Part shown: positions 22,892 through 31,095 of the stretch, one piece after another
Numbering within the stretch: the first letter of the stretch is position 1
How the letters are laid out: each line of letters starts with the position of its first letter
From: an uncultured Anaerolineaceae bacterium
GTDB taxonomy: Bacteria > Chloroflexota > Anaerolineae > Promineifilales > Promineifilaceae
DNA length: 33,278 bases
Reading direction: 5' to 3'
Assembly (NCBI GenBank): GCA_937967805.1
Contig: CALBTC010000081.1
Coordinates: 1-33,278 of the forward strand
Made by a program: the position numbers and the translations under genes
Notes under the pieces: model-generated
Seen by the model: only the letters and a program-made list of their open reading frames with translations
Database searches by the model: none
What the model was told of the DNA's origin: nothing

Positions 22892-25210
22892 ATGCGCATT
22901 CGACCAAAACTAGAAGAAGGCTGGTCAACACTGTTTTTGCTCTGGGCCATGATAATGGTCTCTTCTATGGCCATTGCCCAGGCAGACCTTATTGTCGGTT
23001 TGCACGTCATCCCGCTGGTGGGCACCGTGGCGCTGCTGGCCGGAACCGTGCTGGCCAAAAGCCGTTTTGCTCCGAATACGGCTCACACCTTTGCTGCCAT
23101 CTATGGTCTGTTTGCGGTGTTTGTCATTGTCGGCACCGTGGACGCCTTCGCCGGTATGCCCTGGCGTGACCGTATCTTGCACCCCACAGAGGGCATGATT
23201 GGCCGCCAGCTCATCTGGCTGCAAAAGTTGGTGAGTGGCGGAACCAGCCGGGACGGATTCATTTTTGTGTTCCAGACCTCCTTCATTTACTGGGCATTGG
23301 GCTATACGGCCACCTGGTACACGTTCCGCAAACCCCGCGTGTGGCGGGCGGTGATTCCCAGCGGCCTGGTGCTGCTGAGCGTGGTTTACTACTATGCCGG
23401 GCCGCGTCCGCTGGAGTTTTATCTGGCGCTGTATTTGGTGCTGGCGCTGCTGTTTGTGGCTCGCACCTATCTGGTTGAGCAAGAGAAGGGTTGGTTGGCC
23501 AGCGCCGTGCGCTATGAAAAGAGCATCTGGTTCAATTTTATCCGGGCCGGGTTTGTGGTTTCCTTGCTGGCTTTGGCTTTTACCTGGCGGCTGCCGCCGC
23601 TGGCTGCCAGCGCCACAATGGGCGATGCATTGAGTGGGGCCAGAGGGCCGTGGCGCGAGTTCCAGGATAACTGGACGCGCATGTTTTCGGCGCTGCGTAC
23701 CTACGGCACCAATACGACGGACCCGTATCAGGATACGTTGGTGTTGGGCGGGCCGCGGACGGTGGGGAATACGGCCGTTATGGACATCATCGTGCCGCGT
23801 GAACTACCCTACGTTTACTGGCAAGCCAAAGTTTATCACTCTTATGAAGATGGCGGCTGGCAAAGTCTGGATGAACCATACGTGGAGCATTTCCCTGATG
23901 AGGGCCCCATCATCCATCCCTTTACTGCCGACCGTGAAGTCATCACCCAGACGGTCATCTCTTATCTGCCCAACTCCAGCCTGATTTATGGCGCGCCAGA
24001 TATCATTGATGTGGATCGGCCCATTAACGTTTATGGCAGCCGGGATAGCAGTGGTAACCAGTTGGTGAGCCAGATACGCTCTAAATTTGTGCTTCAGTTG
24101 GGCGATAAGTACGAAGTGACCTCGCGCCTTTCATTGGCAGATGCCACCAGCCTGCGCGCTGCCGGCACAGAATATCCGGACTGGGTGCAGCAGATCTATT
24201 TGCAGGTACCCGACAGCCTTACCCCAGAAACGCTTGATCTGGCAGAAGAGCTAACAGCCCCCCACGACAATCCATTCGATAAGGCAATTGCCGTACGCGA
24301 TTATTTGCGTGAAAACATTGTTTACAACGATCAGATTCAGGCCACGCCAGACGGGATTGACCCGGTGCATTACACTCTCTTTGTAAGCCAGGAAGCGTAC
24401 TGCAACTATTACGCCTCGGCGATGGCGGTGATGCTGCGTTCGCAAGGTGTACCGGCACGCGTGGTGGGTGGTTACGCTCAGGGCAGCTTCGACCCGGAGA
24501 CGAACTCGTACCGGGTGCAGGCGAGCAATTCACATACCTGGGTAGAAGTGTTTTTCCCTGGCTATGGCTGGATTCAGTTTGAGCCGACGGCTTCCATTCC
24601 CGCCTGGGACCGTCCGGAAGCGATTGATGAAAGCGGCAGCGGCGGCGACGCGTTTAGCGCCTTCTCGGCCCAGTCGCTGCTCAGCCGTGAAGAATTGCTG
24701 GGCGAAGATCTGGAGGATACACAGGACCCGGCACTGGACCCGAATGATTTGGCAAATTTGCTAGATGAGGAAGATGCTGCACTGGTTGAGCCTTCTTTCT
24801 GGGACAGTTTCCCGGTGTGGCAGGCGGTGGGTGCCGTGTTGGTTCTGATTGTGGCCGTGGCGCTTTCTTACGTGGCCAATGAGATGAACAAGCGAGTAGA
24901 AGGCGATGTGGACAAGAGCTTCTCGCGGCTGCGCAGTTGGGCCAATTGGCTGGGGCTGTCTACGCGGGAAACGCATACGCCGTATGAGCAGGCTGAATTG
25001 TTGGTTACGGCCGTTCCCGAAGGCAAAGAACCGATCCGCAACCTGACCAAACAGTTTGTCCTCAAGCAGTTCAGTTCCGCCAAAGCATTTGAAGAAGGTT
25101 TCAACCCGCTGACTCAATGGCAACAACTGCGCCCCATCCTCATCCGCCAGACGCTGGCCAAGAAGATGGAAGACCTGCGCAACCGCCGCAAAAACCGCCG
25201 CAAACGGTAA
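22892..25210 (+). CDS. TgpA-like transmembrane transglutaminase-domain protein
   Basis: About 772 residues. Several membrane helices occupy residues 12-230 or so, then comes an extracytoplasmic region with a transglutaminase core: Cys504 (EAYCNYYASAMAVMLRSQG), His548 (SNSHTWVEVFFPG) and an acidic residue in GWIQFEPT. A further membrane helix (about 647-668) precedes a cytoplasmic C-terminal domain. This layout matches TgpA-like proteins, often cell-envelope proteases or amidases rather than true cross-linkers; the substrate is unknown. The ATG at 22892 is preferred to the one at 22862, which abuts a palindrome arm and has no ribosome site. The gene has its own promoter and is followed by a palindromic element. 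Confidence 0.88.
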   Translation: MRIRPKLEEGWSTLFLLWAMIMVSSMAIAQADLIVGLHVIPLVGTVALLAGTVLAKSRFAPNTAHTFAAIYGLFAVFVIVGTVDAFAGMPWRDRILHPTEGMIGRQLIWLQKLVSGGTSRDGFIFVFQTSFIYWALGYTATWYTFRKPRVWRAVIPSGLVLLSVVYYYAGPRPLEFYLALYLVLALLFVARTYLVEQEKGWLASAVRYEKSIWFNFIRAGFVVSLLALAFTWRLPPLAASATMGDALSGARGPWREFQDNWTRMFSALRTYGTNTTDPYQDTLVLGGPRTVGNTAVMDIIVPRELPYVYWQAKVYHSYEDGGWQSLDEPYVEHFPDEGPIIHPFTADREVITQTVISYLPNSSLIYGAPDIIDVDRPINVYGSRDSSGNQLVSQIRSKFVLQLGDKYEVTSRLSLADATSLRAAGTEYPDWVQQIYLQVPDSLTPETLDLAEELTAPHDNPFDKAIAVRDYLRENIVYNDQIQATPDGIDPVHYTLFVSQEAYCNYYASAMAVMLRSQGVPARVVGGYAQGSFDPETNSYRVQASNSHTWVEVFFPGYGWIQFEPTASIPAWDRPEAIDESGSGGDAFSAFSAQSLLSREELLGEDLEDTQDPALDPNDLANLLDEEDAALVEPSFWDSFPVWQAVGAVLVLIVAVALSYVANEMNKRVEGDVDKSFSRLRSWANWLGLSTRETHTPYEQAELLVTAVPEGKEPIRNLTKQFVLKQFSSAKAFEEGFNPLTQWQQLRPILIRQTLAKKMEDLRNRRKNRRKR

Positions 25211-25225
25211 ACTGTTGAGTAGTTA

Positions 25226-25281
25226 AACCTCCCGCAGGTTTCTTTTTGAACCACCATCTGGGATCAAACCTGCGGGAGGTT
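25226..25281. terminator. Nested palindromic inverted repeat, element D (possible terminator)
   Basis: The arms AACCTCCCGCAGGTTT (25226-25241) and AAACCTGCGGGAGGTT (25266-25281) form a perfect 16-bp inverted repeat with a 24-nt loop, 15 bp after the transglutaminase stop. Each arm is itself a near-palindrome (AACCT...AGGTT); the centres are 41 nt apart. The right arm is followed by TGTTTCTC, only a weak T-tract, so termination is an inference. Confidence 0.72.
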
Positions 25282-25326
25282 GTTTCTCACTTTTCGATTC
25301 GTCCGTTTTCCCCTAAAATACCGGGC

Positions 25327-27477
25327 ATGATCCAGTCCCAACTCAAACAAATATTTGGCTACGACAGCTTCCGTCCGTTACAGGAAGAGATTATTCAAAA
25401 CGTGCTGCGTAAGCAAGATTCGCTGGTGGTGATGCCCACCGGCAGCGGCAAGTCGCTGTGCTACCAACTGCCCGCGCTGGAGTTTCCCGGCCTCACGGTG
25501 GTCGTCTCCCCGCTGATTTCGCTGATGGAGGACCAGGTGATGCAGCTAAGGGCGTTGGGGGTGACGGCCGTTTTCCTCAACAGCACCCTCGACCACGTCG
25601 GTTATGATTGGGTGGCTGACCAGATTCGCGCCGGTGAAGCCAAGCTGCTCTACGCTGCGCCGGAAACGCTGGTCCAGCCGCGCACCCTGGCCCTGCTGGA
25701 CCAGTGCAACGTCGACTGCCTCACCATCGACGAAGCCCACTGCATCTCCGAATGGGGTCACGATTTCCGCCCCGAGTATCGACAGCTGGTGTCACTACGT
25801 CACCGCTTGCCCGACGCGGTTTGCCTGGCCGTAACCGCCACCGCCACCGAGCGCGTGCGTCAGGACATCAAAACTAGCCTGGAAATTCCCGCCGCCCACG
25901 AGTTTGTCGCCAGCTTTGACCGCGATAATTTGATGCTGACCGTCGAGCCCAAAACCGACGGCCTGGCGCAAACAATCAACTTTTTGCAGGCCCACCCCGA
26001 CGAATCCGGCATCATTTACTGCGCCACGCGCAAGCAGGTGGACTTCTTGACTGGCGAACTGGCCCGGCGCGGCTGGCCGGTGCTACCTTATCACGCCGGC
26101 ATGGACGATGCCAGCCGCCGCCACAACCAGCAGCAGTTCATCCGCGACGACGTGCCCATCATGGTGGCCACGATTGCTTTTGGCATGGGTATCAACAAGC
26201 CCAACGTGCGCTTCATTTTGCATTACGATCTGCCCAAAAATCTGGAAAGCTACTACCAACAAATTGGCCGTGCCGGGCGGGATGGCTTGCCCTCGGACTG
26301 CCTGCTGTTGTTTAGCTATGCCGATGTGCAGACGATCAACTTTTTCATTAGCCAGCAGGAGCCGAGCCAGCAGCAGGGGGCGCGGGTGCGGCTGGAGGCG
26401 ATGCTGGGCTTTGTGGAGACGAACGTGTGCCGCAGACGGCCGTTGCTCAACTACTTCGGCGAGGCGTACAACAAAGAAGATTGCCAGACGTGCGACAACT
26501 GCACCACCGAAGCAGATGATCTGGTCGATTTGACCATCCCGGCGCAAAAGTTCCTCTCCTGTGTCAAGCGCACCGGCGAACTGTTTGGCGTCAATCACAT
26601 CATCGACGTGCTGCGCGGCTCGCAAAGCCAAAAGGTGCTGCAACGTGGCCACGATAAGCTGTCCACCTACAACATCGGCGGGGAGTTTAGCAAGAAGGAG
26701 TGGCAGTACCTGGCGCGCCAGTTTGTACAGCAAGATTTGATGGTGCAGGACATGGAATACGGCAGCCTGAAGCTGACGCCCAAAGCGTACGCGGTGTTCA
26801 AGGGCGAACCGGTGCAGGGCACGCTGCCGGATAAGCCTCAGGCGGCCCCGTCAGCCACGGTGCAGGCCAATTACGACCAGAATTTGTTCCAACTGCTGCG
26901 CCAAAAGCGCAAGGCGCTGGCCGACGAGGCGGGCGTGCCGCCCTACGTCATCTTCTCCGACCGGACCCTGGTGGAGATGGCCACCTATTTTCCGCAGTCG
27001 CAGGCCAGCTTTGGCACGCTGTACGGCGTGGGCGCGGCCAAATTGGCCAACTTTGCCGACGTGTTTGCGCCGATTATCCAAAATTATTGTGCGGAAAATG
27101 GGATTGAGGAAGTGCGCAAAACGGCGCCGACCAGCGTTTCCTCCAACAGCAGTACGCCGGGTGGACGGACGTATGAGGTGTTGAATTTGTATAATAACGG
27201 CCGTACCCTCCCCGAACTATGCCAACAGTACAACGTTAAGCGCAGCACAATTTTGGGCCACCTGTGGAAAGCGGTGCAGGCCGGCGAATCGCTGCGTGCC
27301 GGCAACCTGCTGGAACATTCAGAGCTATCGCCCGACCAGCAGCAGCAAGCCCTGGCCGCCTTCGCTGAACACGGCACAGAATACCTGCGCCCTGTCTACG
27401 TCGCCCTCAACGAAACCGTCGATTATGAGGAACTCCACCTCCTGCGGCTCCACTTTATCAGCCAACCAAAGGAATAG
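25327..27477 (+). CDS. recQ: ATP-dependent DNA helicase RecQ
   Basis: A 716-residue 3'-5' helicase acting in recombination repair and fork restart. The N-terminal helicase core has Walker A PTGSGKS (residues 37-43), the DEAH box in TIDEAHCISEWGHDFRPEYR, and motif VI QIGRAGRDG. The RQC zinc site follows, with the Cys of VCRRRP and the CQTCDNC cluster, then a winged helix. An HRDC domain lies near residues 515-590 (NLFQLLRQKRKALADEAGVP, then PYVIFSDRTL). The last 100 residues add a helix-turn-helix (YEVLNLYNNGRTLPELCQQY, then NVKRSTILGHLWKA), a known RecQ tail. The ATG at 25327 is chosen by homology; an upstream in-frame start would run through the palindrome. Confidence 0.97.
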   Translation: MIQSQLKQIFGYDSFRPLQEEIIQNVLRKQDSLVVMPTGSGKSLCYQLPALEFPGLTVVVSPLISLMEDQVMQLRALGVTAVFLNSTLDHVGYDWVADQIRAGEAKLLYAAPETLVQPRTLALLDQCNVDCLTIDEAHCISEWGHDFRPEYRQLVSLRHRLPDAVCLAVTATATERVRQDIKTSLEIPAAHEFVASFDRDNLMLTVEPKTDGLAQTINFLQAHPDESGIIYCATRKQVDFLTGELARRGWPVLPYHAGMDDASRRHNQQQFIRDDVPIMVATIAFGMGINKPNVRFILHYDLPKNLESYYQQIGRAGRDGLPSDCLLLFSYADVQTINFFISQQEPSQQQGARVRLEAMLGFVETNVCRRRPLLNYFGEAYNKEDCQTCDNCTTEADDLVDLTIPAQKFLSCVKRTGELFGVNHIIDVLRGSQSQKVLQRGHDKLSTYNIGGEFSKKEWQYLARQFVQQDLMVQDMEYGSLKLTPKAYAVFKGEPVQGTLPDKPQAAPSATVQANYDQNLFQLLRQKRKALADEAGVPPYVIFSDRTLVEMATYFPQSQASFGTLYGVGAAKLANFADVFAPIIQNYCAENGIEEVRKTAPTSVSSNSSTPGGRTYEVLNLYNNGRTLPELCQQYNVKRSTILGHLWKAVQAGESLRAGNLLEHSELSPDQQQQALAAFAEHGTEYLRPVYVALNETVDYEELHLLRLHFISQPKE

Positions 27478-27561
27478 GACGCTGATGAACGCAGATGACG
27501 AACATCCCGTGCTGTGGCCGCCTCTCAGTCGCGAAGGGCTGCTCTCCTGACCGAGCCACAA

Positions 27562-27601
27562 AGCGGTACGGCGAGACGCCGACCGCAGCCGGGTGAGGTA
27601 T
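27562..27601. repeat. Dispersed GC-rich repeat, copy 2
   Basis: It matches the sequence at 10578-10620 at most positions around the shared core GACGCCG(T/A)CCGCAGC. It is intergenic, 85 bp after recQ. Confidence 0.6.
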
Positions 27602-27642
27602 TGTGCTGATCAAAGGCTCTGGCTTAGCAAAGTACCTACCAT

Positions 27643-27783
27643 TGTCATGCTGAGAGCCTGTACTGAGCTTGCCGAAGTATCCTCCGAAGCATCCCTGGAA
27701 CCTTACACCAGTGAAAAACCTCGCCATTGGCCAGGATTTTGCCTGCCGAAGTGGAAAGATTCTTCGCTTCGCTCAGAATGACA
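27643..27783. repeat. TGTCATGCTGAG-type hairpin repeat with internal insertion
   Basis: TGTCATGCTGAG (27643-27654) pairs imperfectly with CTCAGAATGACA (27772-27783). The interior contains CCGAAGCATCCC and AAGATTCTTCGCTTCG, as in the family seen at 11587-11665, but is interrupted by CTGTACTGAGCTTGCCGAAG (27658-27677). The 13 bases GAGCTTGCCGAAG recur inside the gene at 30503-30515. Confidence 0.7.
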
Positions 27784-27867
27784 GGTGAAGACCTATTGGT
27801 TGCCGGCGACTGATTCCATGTAAAGTTCTAAGGCTCGGGGGGTGGTGTGCCAGATACGGCCGTAGGG

Positions 27868-27945
27868 ACAACAACGAATTGAAGTAACAAACGAATGATT
27901 GCTGGAAGGTGTAAAAATTCGTTGATTACTCTAATTCGTTGTTGT
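27868..27945. terminator. Long hairpin overlapping the galK stop codon
   Basis: ACAACAACGAATT (27868-27880) and AATTCGTTGTTGT (27933-27945) are perfect 13-bp inverted repeats; the pairing continues inward to 29-nt arms (27868-27896, 27917-27945) with about 25 matches and a 20-nt loop. The galK stop is at 27931-27933, in the right arm. Lacking a T-tract on the galK strand, it more likely protects or processes the 3' end than terminates. Confidence 0.62.
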
Positions 27946-29115
27946 TTTTGCGCCGTCGGTGAGTTTGGTGACGAGGCTGGGGGGCGTACGGCCGTATTCC
28001 CTCTCAAACGCCCGGTTAATCGATTCAATGAGCTGGGGCACGGCCGTTTCTTCCACCAAAATTTGCATGAAGCCGCCAAAGCCGCCACCGGCGAAGCGGG
28101 CGCCGTAGCAGCCGGGCACGGCCCAGGCGGTGGCCGCCAGCAGGTCCAGCTCCGGCGTGCTGTTTTCGTAATTGTCGCGCGAGCTGATGTGGGATTGGCG
28201 CATGAGGCGGCCAAAGGTGGTTACGTCGCCCCGGCGCAGGGCCGCGGCACCTTCGTTGGCGCGGGCACACTCGCCTACCACGTGGGTGGCCCGCTTGCGC
28301 ATTGTTTGCGACAGATGGTGGCCCAGCAGCTCCAGTTCGTCCTGGGACACGTCGCGTAGGGTTTTGATGTGGGGTTGGTGTTGTTGCAGAACGGCCGTTG
28401 CCTCGCGGCACTCCGCTGGACGATCGTTGTACTGGCTGTTGGTCAAGCGCCGCCGCACGCCGGAATCGACCAGGACGACGGCCGAATCCGGTGGCAGGGG
28501 CAGCAGTTCGTGGCTGAAGGTGCGGCAGTCCAGGTAGATGAGGTGGTTGGCGCGGCCGGCAACGCAGGCAAACTGGTCCATCATCCCCGACCCGACGCCG
28601 ACGTATTCATTTTCTGTCTTTTGCCCGATGTGCGCCCGACTGAGAGGGTCCAGCGCAAAGCCGCACAATGTTTCCCAGGCCAGCAAAAAAGCCATTTCCA
28701 CCGCCGCCGAGGAGCTAAGCCCGGCGGCCTGCGGCAAATCGCTGACCAGCACCACGTCCATACCGACCAGTTCGTAGCCCGCCTTTTGCAGCGCCCAGGC
28801 GACGCCCATCGGGTAGTTGATCCAGCTGCCGCCGACGCTGGAGGCAAACAGTTCTAGATGAGGGAGTTGGAAAGCGGCCGTTTCCCCCAAATTCAGCGCC
28901 CGCACCGTCACCCGATTATCCGTTGTGGGCGCGGCGGCCAGCCAAACCGATGGCTCGATGGCCCCCGGCAGCACCCAGCCTTCATTGTAGTCCAGGTGAG
29001 CACCGAGTAAATTCACCCGACCGGGGGCCTGAACGGTAACGGCCGTTTCCCGCCCCACCAGCTCCCGAAAAATATGCTGCACCTGCTCAAACTTTGTTGA
29101 TTGCAATATTGACAT
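27931..29115 (-). CDS. galK: Galactokinase (GHMP family)
   Basis: A 394-residue sugar kinase that phosphorylates galactose at C1 in the Leloir pathway. Motif 1 is PGRVNLLGAHLDYNEG (residues 31-46, with Arg33, His40 and Asp42), motif 2 the ATP loop GLSSSAAVE (132-140), the catalytic base Asp180 in GSGMMDQFAC, and motif 3 FAGGGFGG near the C-terminus. One departure stands out: galactokinases usually have Glu in GEHTDYN, where this protein has Ala39; that Glu contacts the sugar, so specificity may differ. No galT, galE or other Leloir gene is adjacent. Several octamers lie inside. It is convergent with recQ and follows the 29260-30975 gene on the same strand after 144 bp of repeats. Confidence 0.93.
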   Translation of the reverse strand: MSILQSTKFEQVQHIFRELVGRETAVTVQAPGRVNLLGAHLDYNEGWVLPGAIEPSVWLAAAPTTDNRVTVRALNLGETAAFQLPHLELFASSVGGSWINYPMGVAWALQKAGYELVGMDVVLVSDLPQAAGLSSSAAVEMAFLLAWETLCGFALDPLSRAHIGQKTENEYVGVGSGMMDQFACVAGRANHLIYLDCRTFSHELLPLPPDSAVVLVDSGVRRRLTNSQYNDRPAECREATAVLQQHQPHIKTLRDVSQDELELLGHHLSQTMRKRATHVVGECARANEGAAALRRGDVTTFGRLMRQSHISSRDNYENSTPELDLLAATAWAVPGCYGARFAGGGFGGFMQILVEETAVPQLIESINRAFEREYGRTPPSLVTKLTDGAKTTTN

Positions 29116-29131
29116 AATAATTACAAGGGAT

Positions 29132-29229
29132 GGGACGCTGATCTGCCTGATTACCCTGATTCTTAACTGTCATTCCCGCGAAAGCGGGAATCCACACTTC
29201 TGGACTCCTGCCTTCGCAGGAGGGACAAG
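29132..29229. repeat. Cluster of dispersed repeats upstream of galK
   Basis: It contains a GGGACGCTGATCTGCCTGAT relative of the 6476 repeat (29132-29153), a reverse-oriented REP hairpin TGTCATTCCCGCGAAAGCGG... (29168-29194), and a variant hairpin CTCCTGCCTTCGCAGGAG (29205-29222). No clear galK promoter was seen in the 144-bp gap. Confidence 0.7.
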
Positions 29230-29259
29230 CAGAGGCTCATCTGCGTCCTTATTTGTTTT

Positions 29260-30975
29260 TCAATTTTGAACCGTGCTGTCCAGCAGCAGGCCGAGTTGGG
29301 CGGCCGCTTCGCGCAGCTTTTGCCAGTTTTCCAATCGTACGGTAGCCGCCAGTTCGCCTAAACTCTCGTCGATGTAGTCGCGGGTTTTGGCGTTGGTGCG
29401 CAGCGTTTCTAAGATGCTCGCATCCCGTACCCGCAGAATTACGGCCGTTTCCAACCGTCCTTCTACTCCCCGCTCTCGCCAACGCTCGATGCCCCGTTTG
29501 GTTGATGCCGGTAACGGCCGTTCGCTGGCTTCCTGCAAAAAGGTCAAGATGCGGTCCGGCTCGATGCCCTCGGCGCGGGCCTGCTTGAGCGAGGCGGGCG
29601 TGATCTGGTAGGCATACGGTTTGCCCGGCGCTACCGGCTGCGCCTCGCTGATGCGGGCTACCTGGAAGCGGTGGTGCCGGTTGGCGTTGTGCGCCGCCAA
29701 TATCGTCGCATCTGGCTGCACGACGATGGGCACGGTCACTTCTTCGCTAGCCGGTGGCGTGTTGGCCAGCCACTCCAGCGCCCGGTCGGTTAAACGAAAG
29801 AGGGTGTGTTGGCCTTGAACGGCCGTTTCGGCCAAGCCTAACCAGAACAGCGGCCCCTGCACCAAAAACGATAGCAGCCGCCCTTCTACCAAATCCCAAT
29901 TTTCGATGCCGGAGAGGTAGCTGTCCTGGGCCACGTCGCGCACGTACCAGGTGTCGTAATTGCCGTCGGGGCGCTGAAAATCGGGGTCGGTTTGCTTGAC
30001 GTGGCTGATGAGGTCGCCCAGCCGGTACCAGTCCGGCGTTTGCGGCAGGGCGTCCAGCAGGGCGGTGCGGGCCAGGATGGGATCGTTGCGCCACTGGTCG
30101 CCTTCGCAGCGCAGGCCGGGCGTGTGGCACAAATCGTTCCAGCCGCTGCTGCTCCAGGCGTCCATCAGGGCACGCAGTTGGGCTTCGCGGGATTTGGTCA
30201 GCCAGGAAACGGCCGTGCGCGTCGGCCGAATGCCGCCTGCCACTTCGCGCAGCATTTCCATTTCGCGGGCCAGGTTGATGAGCAGGGAGCGGCGGTCGGC
30301 GTCGGCGTCGAGCAAGATTTGCGGCAGGAGGTCCAGCGCTTCACTGCGGAGGGCGGTGCGCTGGGCCAGGGCCAGCAGGGTAGTAAGATCGTCCACGGCG
30401 CTGCTGCTGGCCGGGGTGTAACGGTTGGGCTCGGGCACGGGGGTGAGGCTGGTGACGGCCTGCGCTGAGTGGCTCAACGAGGTTGAGCGGCTCAACTTCG
30501 TCGAGCTTGCCGAAGCGGCCGTTTGCCGCACTTCTTTTGGTTTTTCCGGCCGGGGCAGCTTTTCCAGCAGTTCGTTGGGGATGTAGTAAAACTCAATCAT
30601 GCCTTCGGCCGTTTCGTCAAAGCCGCGGTAGACAAAACCGCGATACCATAACGCCTCCACCGGACTGATGGGGTCAAACCACGGCTCTTCCCGCTCCAGC
30701 GCCCCCGGCCCCATCAGGCGGACTTCACCATGCATTCGTTCAAAGGTGGCGACCGGGGAACGGCCGTTGCTCTGCACCAGCGTTTGGATGGCGGCTGCTT
30801 CTTCTGGTCCCAGGTACAAAATTTCCTGGGCAAAATCAAGCTGGGCCAGCCGCTCGGCCAGTGCTTTGCTGCTGGCGGCTTTGTCCTCGCCGGTCAGGTC
30901 TAACTCCCACCATTCACCGATCACCCGCAGGACAATCAGTTCATGTTCCTGTAACGCTTTCAACAATGTCCGCAT
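29260..30975 (-). CDS. Helicase C-terminal-domain (Helicase_C_3-like) protein
   Basis: A 571-residue protein without Walker motifs. Its C-terminal third resembles the domain described as 'helicase conserved C-terminal domain 3', found in bacterial XPB-associated and stand-alone proteins: VTVPIVVQPDATILA, then YAYQITPASLKQARAEGIEP, DRILTFLQEAS, and LPASTKRGIERWRERG. The N-terminal half is helical and may bind DNA or a helicase partner. Residues 154-168 lie in a Ser/Thr-rich linker encoded by a palindromic dispersed repeat (30473-30515), an apparent in-frame insertion. The function is unproven; DNA repair or restart is suggested by the family. It is followed by galK. Confidence 0.65.
   Translation of the reverse strand: MRTLLKALQEHELIVLRVIGEWWELDLTGEDKAASSKALAERLAQLDFAQEILYLGPEEAAAIQTLVQSNGRSPVATFERMHGEVRLMGPGALEREEPWFDPISPVEALWYRGFVYRGFDETAEGMIEFYYIPNELLEKLPRPEKPKEVRQTAASASSTKLSRSTSLSHSAQAVTSLTPVPEPNRYTPASSSAVDDLTTLLALAQRTALRSEALDLLPQILLDADADRRSLLINLAREMEMLREVAGGIRPTRTAVSWLTKSREAQLRALMDAWSSSGWNDLCHTPGLRCEGDQWRNDPILARTALLDALPQTPDWYRLGDLISHVKQTDPDFQRPDGNYDTWYVRDVAQDSYLSGIENWDLVEGRLLSFLVQGPLFWLGLAETAVQGQHTLFRLTDRALEWLANTPPASEEVTVPIVVQPDATILAAHNANRHHRFQVARISEAQPVAPGKPYAYQITPASLKQARAEGIEPDRILTFLQEASERPLPASTKRGIERWRERGVEGRLETAVILRVRDASILETLRTNAKTRDYIDESLGELAATVRLENWQKLREAAAQLGLLLDSTVQN
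30473..30515. repeat. Palindromic dispersed repeat inserted in frame in a gene
   Basis: It is made of CTCAACGAGGTTGAG (30473-30487; CTCAAC/GTTGAG), GTTGAGCGGCTCAAC (30482-30496; a perfect odd-centred palindrome) and CTTCG...CGAAG (30496-30500, 30511-30515). The last 13 bases, GAGCTTGCCGAAG, recur in the intergenic repeat at 27665-27677. It encodes a low-complexity Ser/Thr linker. Confidence 0.7.
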
Positions 30976-31095
30976 AAAAAATATCTCTCAATTACACCGT
31001 TCTAAACCAAAGGTGAATCACTTAACCTTTTTTGCAGGTAGCATCAGTTTCAATTGCATCACACATAGGCTGCAAGCTTTATTTGGGGCGAATGA

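Larger units (their letters stand above)
27478..27930. other. Intergenic spacer between recQ and galK, 453 nt, repeat-filled
   Basis: The two genes converge here and no gene lies between them. The spacer is a mosaic of dispersed repeats: the GATGAACGCAGAT type (27477-27500), the GC-rich type (27562-27601), the TGTCATGCTGAG hairpin type (27643-27783), one ACGGCCGT octamer (27856-27863) and a long hairpin (27868-27945). Confidence 0.65.
686..30777. repeat. Over-represented palindromic octamer ACGGCCGT (about 43 copies)
   Basis: Hand-scanned starts: 686, 876, 1505, 2689, 3436, 4338, 4768, 5016, 6781, 7201, 8490, 9330, 9622, 9765, 12115, 12882, 14306, 14469, 15142, 15191, 15419, 15801, 15945, 17489, 21691, 21769, 22080, 22677, 23771, 25007, 25564, 26436, 27197, 27856, 27988, 28040, 28391, 29039, 29441, 29514, 29819, 30209, 30770. 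Copies lie inside and between genes in all reading frames. In plus-strand genes they often encode Thr-Ala-Val or (Asn/His/Tyr)-Gly-Arg. None was seen at 9773-12114, 17497-21690 or 30778-33278. It resembles the cyanobacterial HIP1 octamer in behaviour, not in sequence. Confidence 0.9.

Noticed and set aside
28369..28857. Plus-strand open frame of 162 codons opposite galK
   Set aside because: galK motifs are unambiguous on the other strand and the protein read here is low-complexity with no family pattern.
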